The notes under the pieces were generated by a model. That model was not told the origin of the DNA. It worked only from the letters and a program-made list of their open reading frames with translations, and searched no databases. This document shows, in pieces, positions 41,425 to 51,129 of a stretch of 64,000 nucleotides of DNA. Made by a program: the position numbers and the translations under genes. Source of the DNA: DASSUW01 sp963811895 (GTDB taxonomy: Bacteria > Actinomycetota > Thermoleophilia > Solirubrobacterales > Solirubrobacteraceae); NCBI GenBank assembly GCA_963811895.1, contig CAWETE010000009.1, positions 310,001-374,000 of the forward strand. The letters run 5' to 3'. Each line of letters starts with the position of its first letter. The stretch's first letter is position 1.

Positions 41425-42297
41425 ATGCAGATCCACACCGTCACCGGAGGCGGCGGCCTGCGGCTCCACGTCCGCGAGTGGGGCGATGCGGCCGGTCCGC
41501 CGATCCTCTTCATCCACGGCTGGTCGCAGAACCACCTCTGCTGGGCGCGCCAGTACGACAGCCCGCTCGCCGATGAGTTCCGGCTCGTCGCCTACGACCT
41601 GCGCGGCCACGGGATGTCGGAGGCGCCGCTCGACCCCGCCCACTACACCGACGGCGGGCTGTGGGCCGACGACGTGGCCGCGATCATCGACGAGCTCGGC
41701 CTCGACCGGCCCGTGCTCGTCGGCTGGTCCTACGGCGCGTTCGCGATCTGCGACTACGTGCGCAGCTACGGGCAGGCCGGCGTCGCCGCGATCGCCTTCG
41801 TCGAAGGCGCCGTCAAGCTCGGCCCGGCGGCGTTCGGCACGCTCATCGGGCCCGGCTTCCTCGACCACTTCGCCGACCTGACGGCGGACGACCTGCCTAC
41901 CAACATCCGCGGCGTTCGCGCGTTCGTCCGCGCGTGCGCGGCCAAGCCGCTGGCCGCCGACGACCTCGAGAGCGCGCTGTGCTGGAACATGGCGGCGCCG
42001 GCGCACGCACGCGCCGGACTGGCCGCGCGCGAGCTCGACTACGACGACGTGCTGCGCACGCTGGCTGTGCCGTTGCTCGTCATGCAGGGCCGGGCGGACT
42101 CGGTCGTGCTGCCGGCGATGGCCGAGCACATCCTCGCGACCTGCCCGACCGCACAGCCCGCGTGGTACGACGGCGTCGGCCACCTACCGCACATGGAGGA
42201 GCCCGAGCGCTTCAACCGCGACCTGGCCGAGCTCGCGCGCACGAGCTACAGGAGCACGACGCCGGTGGCGATCAGCCAGAGCGACCGGGCGACGTAG
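41425..42297 (+). CDS. Alpha/beta hydrolase
   Basis: A 290-residue alpha/beta-fold hydrolase. The oxyanion region I-L-F-I-H-G-W-S follows the first strands; the nucleophile elbow is G-W-S-Y-G-A (Ser near residue 102), the acid is likely the Asp in G-R-A-D-S-V, and the catalytic His is in G-V-G-H-L-P-H. D-L-R-G-H-G-M-S is the usual loop after strand 4. The start ATG at 41425 is internal to a longer open frame. Esterase, lactonase or haloperoxidase-like activity is possible. It lies divergent from the LuxR/AAA regulator. Confidence 0.82.
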   Translation: MQIHTVTGGGGLRLHVREWGDAAGPPILFIHGWSQNHLCWARQYDSPLADEFRLVAYDLRGHGMSEAPLDPAHYTDGGLWADDVAAIIDELGLDRPVLVGWSYGAFAICDYVRSYGQAGVAAIAFVEGAVKLGPAAFGTLIGPGFLDHFADLTADDLPTNIRGVRAFVRACAAKPLAADDLESALCWNMAAPAHARAGLAARELDYDDVLRTLAVPLLVMQGRADSVVLPAMAEHILATCPTAQPAWYDGVGHLPHMEEPERFNRDLAELARTSYRSTTPVAISQSDRAT

Positions 42298-42306
42298 GCC
42301 GGGCGG

Positions 42307-42914
42307 TCAGCCGGGCACCGCCGGCCGCACCGCGAGCCGGTGGAGCGCGACCTTCACGAGCGGGCCGATCGTCGTGGCGAACAGGACCGTGGCCACGCCG
42401 ACGGTGCCGCCGAGGAACCAGCCGACGACCAGCACCGTGATCTCGATGCCCGCGCGCGCGAAGGCGATCGGGACGCCGCGCGCGGCCAGACCGGTCATCA
42501 GGCCGTCGCGCGGCCCCGGGCCCCAGCCGGCCCCGACGTAGAGGCCGGTGGCGATCGCCGTGCCCACGATCGCCACGACCATGTACGCGACCTGGCCCGC
42601 GAGCTGGTCGGGCGCGGGGATGATCGCCAGGCCGAGCGTCCACCACCGGCCCGACGATGAGGGCGTTCGCGATCGTGCCGACGCCCGGGCGCTCGCCGAG
42701 CGGGATCCAGAGCAGCAGCAGCAGGACGGACACGATCACCGTCGTCTGCCCGAGGCTGAGGCCGATCTGGCGCGCGAGGCCCTGGGTGAAGACGTTCCAC
42801 GGGTCCAGGCCGAGGTCGGCCTTGCACCAGCGTGGCCAGCGCGAGGCCGAAGAGCACGAGCCCCAGGAGCAGCCGGGTCGCCCGCTCGACCGGCCGATCC
42901 CATGCGCCTGTCAT
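42307..42914 (-). pseudogene. YczE/YitT-type membrane protein, two frameshifts
   Basis: Begins M-T-G-A-W-D-R-P at 42914 with a hydrophobic segment L-L-L-G-L-V-L-F-G-L-A-L-A. Frame breaks near 42830 and 42655 are each repaired by removing one base and give D-L-G-L-D-P-W-N-V-F, L-G-Q-T-T-V-I-V-S-V-L-L-L, L-G-E-R-P-G-V-G-T-I-A-N-A-L, and finally V-G-A-G-W-G-P-G-P-R-D-G-L-M-T-G. The repeated G-x-G-P-(W/R)-(D/N) pattern in two halves is typical of YczE-like proteins, with about five membrane segments. Function in the family is unclear. Overlap of errors with conserved sequence suggests assembly faults rather than decay. Confidence 0.68.
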
Positions 42915-42980
42915 AGCGGCCAGAAGAGTAGGGGCCCCTCCCCATACCCCCGATCCGGCGGCGCCGGGAAGCTCGCCGCC

Positions 42981-44506
42981 ATGACGCGCATGCTCCCCGC
43001 CATCCTCGCTGTCGCCACCTTGCTGGCCGTCTCGCGGCCGTCGCAGCGGGTGCGGCGCAGGCGACCTCGACCTGTCCTTCGACCACGACGGGCGCAAGGT
43101 GCTGCCGGGCATCTTCAGCGCGAACGCGGTGCTCGTGCAGGAGGACGGAAAGATCGTGATCGCCGGTGACACCGTCGGCGGCGACTTCGGCGTGCTGCGG
43201 CTGAATCCCGACGGCTCGCGTGACGGTAGCGCGACCGTCGACTTCGGGCCCCAGGACCGCGCGCTCGCGGCCGCGCTCCAGCCGGACGGCAAGCTAGTCG
43301 TCGCCGGCGCAGGTACGCCGCAGGAAGGGCAGACTGGCGCCGTCGCCCGGTTCAACGCGGACGGACGGCTCGACCAGACGTTCGACGGCGACGGAAAGAA
43401 GCTCCTCCCCCTCGGCACGCTGGAGGAGGTACGCTCGGTCATCATCCAGCGCGACGACAGGATAGTGCTCGCCGGACGGGGCAGGATAGACGGCAATCCG
43501 AGCATGGCCGTCACGCGCCTCACTCCGGACGGCGGAAACGACGGGACGACGTTCACGCCCGTGACTTCGGCAGTGGGCTGGAGGCAGCGGCCGCCGCGCT
43601 CGGTACGGACGGGAGGATCGTGTTCGCCGGCACGGACTTCCTCGGGGGTAGCGCGCACGGATCGTCCTGGCGCGCTACGACGTCGACGGAACGCTGGACG
43701 ATACGTTCGGAAGCGTCGGGAAGGTAGTCTACGACACGGGCGGCAGCGACCAGGCCGCGAGCGTGCTCGTGCGGGCGGACGGGAAGATAGTCGTCGCCGG
43801 CAGCAGCGCGACGCTGAGGGCGCCGTCGATGGAGGCGATCCGCTTCAACCGCGACGGCGGCGCGGACGCCTCGTTCGGCTCCGGCGGGCGCGGCATGCCG
43901 GAGTTAGACGGCGCCAGCGCCGGGGTGGCGGCGGCGCTCCAGCCCGACGGCAAGATCGTCCTCGCCGGCACCGCGGTCCCGCCCTACACCGTCGCGCTCG
44001 CCCGCCTCGGCGCCGACGGCGCGCTCGACCGCAGCTTCGGGTCCGCCGGCATGATCACGGTCGACTTCGACAGCGACGCCAGCGGGTCCGCCCTCGCGCT
44101 GCAGCCCGACGGGAAGCTGCTCGTCGGTGGCCAGATACAGGTCGGCGCCGTGCTCGCCCGGTTGATGCCCGATCCGCCGCCCCCGGCGGCCGGTGGCGGC
44201 GCCCCCGCGCCCGCGGCCGCAACACCCCGCTGCGCCGGCAGGCGCGCCACGATCGTCGGCACGCCCGGACGCGACCGCTTGCGCGGCACCCGGCGGGCCG
44301 ACGTCATCGTCGCCCTCGGCGGCAACGACCGCGTCGTGGCCGGCCCCGGCCGCGACATCGTCTGCGGCGGGAGGGGCGACGACCGGCTCAGCGGCGGCCT
44401 GGGCCGCGACCGCCTGCTCGGCGGCCGGGGGCGCGATCGGCTGCTGGGCGGCGCGGGCCGCGACCGCCTGGCCGGCGGCCCCGGCCGCGACAGGACGAAG
44501 CCATGA
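42981..44506 (+). pseudogene. Secreted delta-60 repeat beta-propeller protein with RTX-like tail, several frameshifts
   Basis: Starts M-T-R-M-L-P-A-I-L-A-V-A-T-L-L with a probable signal peptide; frames change near 43035, 43055, 43565 and 43660. Across frames there are at least seven delta-60 (DUF5122) repeats of the type A-A-L-Q-P-D-G-K-L-V-V-A-G followed by F-N-A-D-G-R-L-D-Q-T-F, which build a beta-propeller. After a Pro/Ala linker the C-terminus has RTX-like nonapeptides (G-G-R-G-R-D-R-L-L-G-G-A-G-R-D-R-L), with Arg where calcium-binding Asn/Asp are more usual. Probably a cell-surface protein. The two changes in the leader look like lost bases in C or G runs. Confidence 0.68.
44228..44334 (+). 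repeat. 107-base direct repeat, copy 1 (RTX linker region)
   Basis: Encodes C-A-G-R-R-A-T-I-V-G-T-P-G-R-D-R-L-R-G-T and the next residues up to G-G-N-D-R. By eye it differs from the copy at 45816-45922 at only four bases, much closer than the surrounding sequence, which suggests recent duplication or gene conversion between the two surface-protein genes. Confidence 0.7.
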
Positions 44507-46044
44507 GCTTCACCGGTCTGCTGCTCGTGGGCACGCTCCTCGTCAGCCGCGCGACCGGCGTCGCGGGAGTGCCGGCCACACGACGACTCGATCGACGCCT
44601 CGATCTCCGCCGACGGCCGCTACGTCGCGTTCGCGTCGATCGCCGACAACCTGAGCGACGAGGACAACGACGTCGTGCGCAACATCTACGTGCGCGACCT
44701 GCAGACGGGCACCACCACGCTACGTCAGCCGGGCGAGCGGCGTGGCGGGCGAGGCCGGCGACGGGTTCTCCGCAGCGCCGTCGATCTCCGCGGACGGCCG
44801 CTTCGTCGCGTTCACCTCGGAGTCCGAGAACTTCACCGCCGACGACGCCAAGGACGACACGCCCGACGTCTTCGTACGCGATCTGCAGACGAACACGACC
44901 ACGTTCGTCAGCCGGGCGAGCGGGCCGGCCGGGGCCGGCGGCGACGCGTCGTCCGAAGAGGCCTCGATCTCGGCCGACGGACGCTTCGTCGCCTTCCACT
45001 CGGTCGCCGGCAATCTCGGCGACGGGTCCGCCTCCCACACGCAGAGGGACATCTTCGTCCGCGACCTGCAGCAGCACACGACGACCTTCGTGAGCCGCGC
45101 GGACGCGCCGGCCGACGGCTACTCGCTCAACCCCTCGATCTCCGCCGACGGCCGCTACGTCGCGTTCGAGTCGTTCGCCCGCAACCTCAGCGACGCCGAC
45201 GCCGACGGCGGCCGTCGACGTCTTCGTGCGCGACCTGCAGGAGGGCACGACCGACGTACGTGAGCCGTGGCGGCGACGCGAACTCGTACGCGGCCTCGAT
45301 CTCCGCCGACGGCCGCCTGGTCGCCTTCGGCTCGGACGCCGCGAAGCTCGACCCCGCCGACGTCGACGGCAGCCCGAGCATCTTCGTGCGCGACCTCCAC
45401 GCGGGCACGACGAGGATCGTGAGCGGCGCGATCCGCGGCGGCGCCCTCGACGCCTCGATGTCGCCCGACGGCCGCTTCGTCGCGTTCGAGCAGGAGGTCA
45501 ACGACACGGCCGGCGAGCCCCAGCCGGGCGAGAACATCTTCGTCCACGACCTGGTGGCGAAGACGACCGCCTTCGTGGGCCGGGCGAGCCCCGACGCCCG
45601 GCGAGCCGGAGCGCGCCTCTGCTTCGCCTACCGGCCGTCGATCTCATCGGACGGCCGGTTCGTGGCCTTCGAGTCGGAGGCGAACAGCCTGAGCGCCGAG
45701 GACGACGACACGGCCGCGCAACGTCTTCGTCCGCGACCTGCGCGGCCCTCCGACTCCGCCGCCCGGCGGCGGCGGACCGGCGCCGGGCGGCACGGTGCCG
45801 CCGCGCGCGAGGCCGCGCTGCGCCGGCAGGCGGGCGACGATCGTCGGCACGCCCGGACGCGACCGCTTGCGCGGCACGCGGCGGGCCGACGTGATCGTCG
45901 CCCTCGGCGGCAACGACCGCGTGCGCGGCCGGCGCAGGCCGCGACATCGTCTGCGGCGGCGCGGGCGACGACCGGCTCTGATCGGCGGCCGCAGGACGTG
46001 ACCGGCTGCTCGGCGGCCCCGGCCGCGACAGGACGAAGCCGTGA
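44503..46044 (+). pseudogene. PD40-type beta-propeller surface protein with RTX-like tail, several frameshifts
   Basis: Starts M-S-F-T-G-L-L-L-V-G-T-L-L-V-S-R-A-T-G at 44503, overlapping the previous stop. Frames shift near 44580, 44725, 45208, 45255, 45718, 45925 and 45975. The restored sequence consists of repeats of S-I-S-A-D-G-R-(Y/F)-V-A-F then (I/V)-F-V-R-D-L-Q-x-x-T-T, a TolB/PD40-like propeller with about seven blades. The C-terminus is C-A-G-R-R-A-T-I-V-G-T-P-G-R-D and G-G-P-G-R-D-R-T-K-P, nearly identical to the tail of the gene before it. Start and stop fit the adjoining genes exactly, so sequence errors rather than decay are likely. Confidence 0.68.
45816..45922 (+). repeat. 107-base direct repeat, copy 2
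   Basis: Partner of 44228-44334; the linker and first RTX-like units of the second surface protein. The copies are in the same orientation and about 1.6 kb apart, so recombination between them would remove most of one gene and fuse the two. Confidence 0.7.
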
Positions 46045-48947
46045 GACTCGCCGTCCTGCAGCGGAGTGGCCAGGCCCTGCTGCTCGCCGCGCCGGCGCAG
46101 GCGGTGCCGCCCGGCTCCACCGTGCTGGTCGACCGCCCGCCGGGCTTCGGCGCGCTCCCGTTCGACGGCATCGGAGACTCGAAGGTGGGCGCGAACGCGC
46201 TCAGCTCCGACGGCTGCTTCGTCGTCTTCACCTCGCACTCGGACGTCCTCTCCGCCACCGACGAGAACGCGGCCGAGAACGTCTTCCGGCTCGACCTCTG
46301 CCGGCCGGGCTTCCCGCTCGCTCAGGTGAACACGAGCAGCGACGGCACGCCCTCCGAGCCCTTCTCGGACAACGAGGACGCCACGATCAGCACCGACGGC
46401 CGCTACGTGGCGTTCAGCTCGAACGCCGCCAACCTGGCGCCCGGCGTGACGGCGAGGGAGGACGAGATCTTCGTCAAGGACCTCGCCACCGGCATGCTCG
46501 AGCTCGCCAGCCGCGGCGACGGCCCGAACGGAAGGCCCGCGGAGCGCGCGGACATGGGCGTGATCTCGGGCAACGGAAGGAGCGTCGCGTTCGTCGCCTC
46601 CGGCGTGCTCGCCACCGACAACGTCAACGGCGCCGCCGGTCAGCGCGACGCCTACGTGCGATCGCTGGACGACGACACGACGCACATGGTGAGCCTGACG
46701 ACCGGCGACACACGCGGCAGCGGGGTCGACGCCGCCACACCGCCCGCGATCGACCACACCGGCGCGCGGGTGGCGTTCGTCACGCGGAACCCGCTGTCCA
46801 CGCGCGACGCCGACGCCTCGTTCGACGCGTACGTCCGCCACCAGGTGGGCGGCGGCGGCGAGAGCACGCAGCTCGTGAGCGCCGGCCCGGACACAGCGGA
46901 AGCGGTCGCGCTCTCGGGCAACTCGACGCGACTCGCGTACACGAACGGGCACGTCTGGCTCGCGACGTGCGCCGTCGCCTGCGGCGCTCCGACCCAGGCG
47001 GACGCCGGCCCGGCCCCCGGCGGCGCCAGAGGCCCGTTCTTCCCGCGGCCGCTCGAGAACGGCGTGCCGCAGGACCCGGTCGAGCTGTACTGGCGCACGC
47101 CCGCAGCGCTGGACCCGGCCGACACCGACGGCGCCATCGACCTCTACGGCACCGACGTCGTGGCTGCCCCGCACGTCTTCCTGAAGTCCACCGGCGACGG
47201 CGACGTGACCGGCGCCGACGTGGGCGGCTTGATGCTCGTCTTCGGCATGCAGCGGACGACCGGCCTGCCGGGGTCGGACGGCACGACGCGGCAGGTCTGG
47301 CTCGCGACGCTCGGCGGCTTCGCGAACCTCTCTCAGCCGCTGGGCGCGCCGCCGCGGCTCAACGAGGCCGGCCACGCCCGGCTGGGACGCCGCCACGTGA
47401 CCAGCGCCGACGGGCGGCACGTCGTCTTCGCAAGCGCGGCGCCCGCCCTGGGAAGCCGGCTGCGCCCGGCCGGATACGCGGACCACGTGCTCGTCCGCGA
47501 CGTCGTGTCCGGCGCGAACACGCTCGTCACCATCGCGCCCGACGGCGTGACGCCGGCGAACGACGACTCCTTCAACGCCGGCATCGACGCCACGGGGCGC
47601 CGCGTGGCCTTCGCCAGCATCGCGACGAACCTCGCGCCCGGGGTGACCGGCCAGACGGTGCACGTGTACGCGCGCGACCTCGCCACCGGCACCACCACCC
47701 TCGTCGACCGCACGACGTCGGGCGCCCCGGCCGGCGCGGACAGCGAACCCCAGATCAGCGCGAACGGGGCGGTCGTGGTGTTCTCGTCCCGCAACCCGGA
47801 CCTGCCCGGCGCGCCCGGCGACGGCAACAACCACGTCTATCGGGCCGACCTCGCCAGCGGGCAGATCGTCCTCGTCGACCGCTCCAGCAGCGGCGCCGTC
47901 GCGAACCACGGCGCCGACCATCCCGACGTGAGCGCCGACGGCAACCGCGTCGCGTTCGCGAGCATCTCGACGAACCTGGGCGGCGCGACATCGCCCAAGG
48001 ACGACGTCTACGTCCGCGACCTCGCGGCGGGGACCACCACCTGGGCCTCGGTCCCGGAGGACGGCGACCCCGCGCACTCGGGCGCGCGCGACCCGTCGAT
48101 CAGCGCCGACGGGCGCCGGGTGGCGTTCACGCAGGAGCACCCCGAGTTCGGCTACGGCGCGATCGACGAGGATGAGGTCTTCGTCCGCGACCTCGCCGCC
48201 GGCACGACCACGCTGGCCAGCACCGGCCCGGCCGGTCCCGCCGACACGGGCGCGTCGGAGAGCTCGCTCAGCGGCGACGGGTCCAAGGTCACGTTCCTCT
48301 CCGATGCCAGGAACCTCGGCGGCCCGGTCGGCCGCTTCCGCACCGCATACGTCCGCGATCTCGTGACGCGAACGACGTCGGTGGTGGTTCAGGGCGGCAG
48401 CCCGGTGAGCGCCGCCGTCCTCAGCGCCAACGGAGCGTGCGTCGCGCTGCAAGCGGGCGAGCTCGTCGCCGGCTACGGGCCCGACTTCGAGCACGTCTTC
48501 CTGCACGCCCTGGGAGCCGGCTGCGCCGCGAGCGGCGTCCCGACGCCCGGAGCTGACACCACCGCGCCGCGCATCAGCAGGCTGCGGATGACCCGTCGCC
48601 GTTTCGCCGTCGGAAGGCGCCGCACGCCCCTGACCGCCAGGACCCGGCGCGGCACGGCCTTCGTATTCCGGCTCTCGGAGGACGCCCGCACCACCATCAC
48701 GATCTCGCGCAAGCAGCGCCGGCGGGTGGTTCTCAAGCGCCGCACCCGGGCGGGGACCAACCGGATCGCCTACACGGGCCGCACCCGCGGGCGCACGCTG
48801 CGCCCCGGCCGCTACCGCGCGACCGTCCGCGCCGCCGACGCCGCCGGCAACCGCTCCGCGCCGAAGCGCATCACGTTCACGGTCAGGCGGCGCGCAGCCG
48901 AGCGAGCGTCTGGCGGCGCCAGCGCTCGGTCCGCTCGAGCTCGTTGA
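46041..48947 (+). CDS. Large secreted PD40-type beta-propeller protein with Ig-like C-terminus
   Basis: A 968-residue frame starting at GTG 46041 (GTGA overlap with the previous stop) with a short hydrophobic leader ending A-P-A-Q-A. It carries many propeller blades of the form I-S-T-D-G-R-Y-V-A-F-S-S and V-R-D-L-A-A-G-T-T-T, in two groups. The C-terminal ~110 residues are basic, with a bacterial Ig/FN3-like strand pattern ending R-Y-R-A-T-V-R-A-A-D-A-A-G-N-R. The natural end may be near 48890; the last ~20 residues overlap the metF gene by 65 bases, which suggests a lost stop or a base error. Third gene of a surface-protein set. Confidence 0.75.
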   Translation: MRLAVLQRSGQALLLAAPAQAVPPGSTVLVDRPPGFGALPFDGIGDSKVGANALSSDGCFVVFTSHSDVLSATDENAAENVFRLDLCRPGFPLAQVNTSSDGTPSEPFSDNEDATISTDGRYVAFSSNAANLAPGVTAREDEIFVKDLATGMLELASRGDGPNGRPAERADMGVISGNGRSVAFVASGVLATDNVNGAAGQRDAYVRSLDDDTTHMVSLTTGDTRGSGVDAATPPAIDHTGARVAFVTRNPLSTRDADASFDAYVRHQVGGGGESTQLVSAGPDTAEAVALSGNSTRLAYTNGHVWLATCAVACGAPTQADAGPAPGGARGPFFPRPLENGVPQDPVELYWRTPAALDPADTDGAIDLYGTDVVAAPHVFLKSTGDGDVTGADVGGLMLVFGMQRTTGLPGSDGTTRQVWLATLGGFANLSQPLGAPPRLNEAGHARLGRRHVTSADGRHVVFASAAPALGSRLRPAGYADHVLVRDVVSGANTLVTIAPDGVTPANDDSFNAGIDATGRRVAFASIATNLAPGVTGQTVHVYARDLATGTTTLVDRTTSGAPAGADSEPQISANGAVVVFSSRNPDLPGAPGDGNNHVYRADLASGQIVLVDRSSSGAVANHGADHPDVSADGNRVAFASISTNLGGATSPKDDVYVRDLAAGTTTWASVPEDGDPAHSGARDPSISADGRRVAFTQEHPEFGYGAIDEDEVFVRDLAAGTTTLASTGPAGPADTGASESSLSGDGSKVTFLSDARNLGGPVGRFRTAYVRDLVTRTTSVVVQGGSPVSAAVLSANGACVALQAGELVAGYGPDFEHVFLHALGAGCAASGVPTPGADTTAPRISRLRMTRRRFAVGRRRTPLTARTRRGTAFVFRLSEDARTTITISRKQRRRVVLKRRTRAGTNRIAYTGRTRGRTLRPGRYRATVRAADAAGNRSAPKRITFTVRRRAAERASGGASARSARAR

Positions 48948-49674
48948 AGGTGTAGAAGTGCAGGCCCGCGACGTCGCTCGCGTCGAGCCGGCGCATCAGC
49001 GGGTCGGGCGTGAAGGTGCGCGTGACGAGACGCCGCAGCCACGCGCGGTGCGCGCGCAGGAAGCGCGCCGACTCGCCGAGCCCGATCTTCATCGACACGC
49101 GCAGCAGCTTGGAGTTGTCGACGATCCCGGGCATCCCGACCCAGATCGGCAGCGTGGTCCCGCGCTCGCGTACGCGCGCGATCCAGGTCTGGATCGTCAC
49201 CGGGTCGAAGCAGATCTGGCTCACGATGTACGTGGCCATCGGCTCCTTCTCGAACATCGCCCGGATCGTCGTCTCGTCGTCGATCAGGTGATGGCTCTCC
49301 GGGTAGCCGGTGATTCCCACCTCGGCGAAGCTGCCCTCGAGCTCGCGCAGCAGCGACGCGGCGTCCTGGAACGGCCCGGGCTCGCGCGCGTCGCCGGCCG
49401 GGACGAACACCTCGCGCACCGCGACGGCGTGCAGCCGCGCCACGATCTCCTCCACGTGGGCACCGTCGCGCACGAGGCGCGCCGACAGGTGCGGCACCAC
49501 CGCGTAGCCCTCCCCCGCCAGCCGCTCGACCACGGCCAGCGTGGCGTCGAGCCCCTTGGCCGGCGACGCCGTGACAGTCACCTTGACCTCGCGCGGCACG
49601 TGCGCGAGCACCTGCTCCTCGATCCCGTCCACCGGCAGGACCTCGTAGCGCGGGTGCTCGAGCAGCGCGATCAA
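48883..49674 (-). CDS. metF: Methylenetetrahydrofolate reductase (MetF-like)
   Basis: A 263-residue TIM-barrel protein of the MTHFR family, short and without a regulatory C-terminus. Seen are V-T-V-T-A-S-P-A-K-G-L-D, V-P-H-L-S-A-R near residue 60, A-G-D-A-R-E-P, G-I-T-G-Y-P-E-S-H, I-V-S-Q-I-C-F-D-P and the late H-F-Y-T-F-N-E-L-E. It would interconvert methyl-THF and methylene-THF. As the last gene of the choline operon, its likely role is to oxidise methyl-THF from betaine demethylation, as well as methionine supply. The start is TTG at 49674, overlapping the aldehyde dehydrogenase stop (TTGA). Confidence 0.85.
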   Translation of the reverse strand: MIALLEHPRYEVLPVDGIEEQVLAHVPREVKVTVTASPAKGLDATLAVVERLAGEGYAVVPHLSARLVRDGAHVEEIVARLHAVAVREVFVPAGDAREPGPFQDAASLLRELEGSFAEVGITGYPESHHLIDDETTIRAMFEKEPMATYIVSQICFDPVTIQTWIARVRERGTTLPIWVGMPGIVDNSKLLRVSMKIGLGESARFLRAHRAWLRRLVTRTFTPDPLMRRLDASDVAGLHFYTFNELERTERWRRQTLARLRAA

Positions 49675-51129
49675 GCCGAGAGCGTCACCGTCTGCAGCTC
49701 GGTGAAGGCCTCCATCACGTGGCTGCCGCCGACCCGCCCGATGCCGCTGTCCGTGCCGGCCCGCCCGCCGAACGGCAGATGCGCCTCCCAGTAGTTGGAC
49801 GACTCGTTGATGTTCACCCAGCCCGTCCGCACGGTGTCGGCGAAGCGCAGGCCGGCGGCGAGGTCGCGAGTGAAGATGGCCGAGAGCAGCCCGTACGGTG
49901 ACGCGTTGGTCTGCTCGATCGCCTCTTCCAGCGACCTGATCGCCACCACCGGGGCGATCGGACCGAACGTCTCCTCGGTGGCGACGCGCGCGTCGGCGGG
50001 CACGCCGTCCAGCACCGTCGCCGACCAGTAGAGGTCGGTCGGGAACCCGTCGGCGCGCGAGCCGCCGGCCACGACGCCGGCACCGCGGTCGACGGCGTCG
50101 GCCACGTGCTCGTCCATCTTGCCGGCGACGCCCTCGTTGTTGACGGGGCCCATCGTGGTGGCATTGTCGAACGGGTCGCCGAGCAGGACGGTCTCGGTGA
50201 CCTTGCGCGCCAGCTTCTCGACGAACTCGTCGCGCACACCCTCCTGCACGAGGATCCGCTCGCCGGCCGTGCAGCTCTGGCCGGCGCACAGGAAGCACGC
50301 CGCGACCACGGCGTCGACTGCCCGGTCCACGTCGGCGTCGTCCATGACCACGACCGGTCCGTTGCCGCCCATCTCGATGACGACGGCCTTGCCGGCCGCC
50401 GCCGACGCCACGGAGCGGCCGGTCGGCGTCGAGCCGATGAAGGCGACGCCGCGCGTGCCCGGGTTGCGCGCGATCTCGTCGCCCACCTCCGGCCCCGGGC
50501 CCGGTGACGAGGTTGACGACGCCAGGCGGCAGGTCGGCCGCCGCCATGCACTCGGCGAGCGCGACCGCGCAGACCGCGGTGGTGGGCGCCGGAGTCCAGA
50601 CGACGGTGTTGCCGGCCGCCATCGCCGGCGCCAGCAGCTCGGCAGGCATCGTGTACGGCCAGTTCCAGGGCGTGATGATCCCGATCGCCCCGCGCGCGCG
50701 GCGCATCAGCATCACGCGCTTTCCGGGCGAGAACGAGTTCGGCAGCTCTCCGCCGAGGCGCTTGGCGTCCTCGGCCGCCGCCCGCCAGTACTCGACGAGC
50801 TCATCGACCTCGTCGTAGGCCTCCGCGCGCAGCGGCTTGCCCTGGTCGAGCGTCAGCGTGCGGGCCAGGTCGTCGCGGCGCCGCTCGATCTCGTCGCCGA
50901 CCGCGTGCATCTTGGCGGCGCGCTCGAAGGCGGTCAGCCGCGACCACGGCTCGAAGGCGCGGTTCGCGGCGTCGATCGCCCGCTGGGCATCCGAGCGGTC
51001 GCCCTGCGGGACGCTGCCGAGCGTCTCGCCGGTGGCCGGGCTGGTGGTCTCGGCCGTCTCGCCGGAGGCGGCCTGGCACCACTCCCCGTCGACGAACATG
51101 CTGTAGGTCGCCGTCTGCGTGGAGGTCAC
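49671..51129 (-). pseudogene. betB: Betaine aldehyde dehydrogenase, one frameshift
   Basis: NAD-dependent aldehyde dehydrogenase starting at GTG 51129 (M-T-S-T-Q-T-A-T-Y, then F-V-D-G-E-W). Motifs include I-T-P-W-N-W-P, G-N-T-V-V-W, F-I-G-S-T-P-T-G, E-M-G-G-N-G-P (catalytic Glu), G-Q-S-C-T-A (catalytic Cys) and P-F-G-G-R-A-G-T-D-S-G. One surplus G near 50497, in a run of G and C (V-T-G-P-G then P-E-V-G-D-E), breaks the frame; the restored length is about 485 residues. It oxidises betaine aldehyde to glycine betaine; the substrate is inferred from the adjacent choline dehydrogenase. GTGA overlap with the gene upstream. Probably intact in the organism. Confidence 0.85.

Noticed and set aside
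45498..48506. 1002-codon minus-strand frame under the propeller genes
   Set aside because: Repetitive His/Arg/Asp-rich shadow of the beta-propeller repeats.
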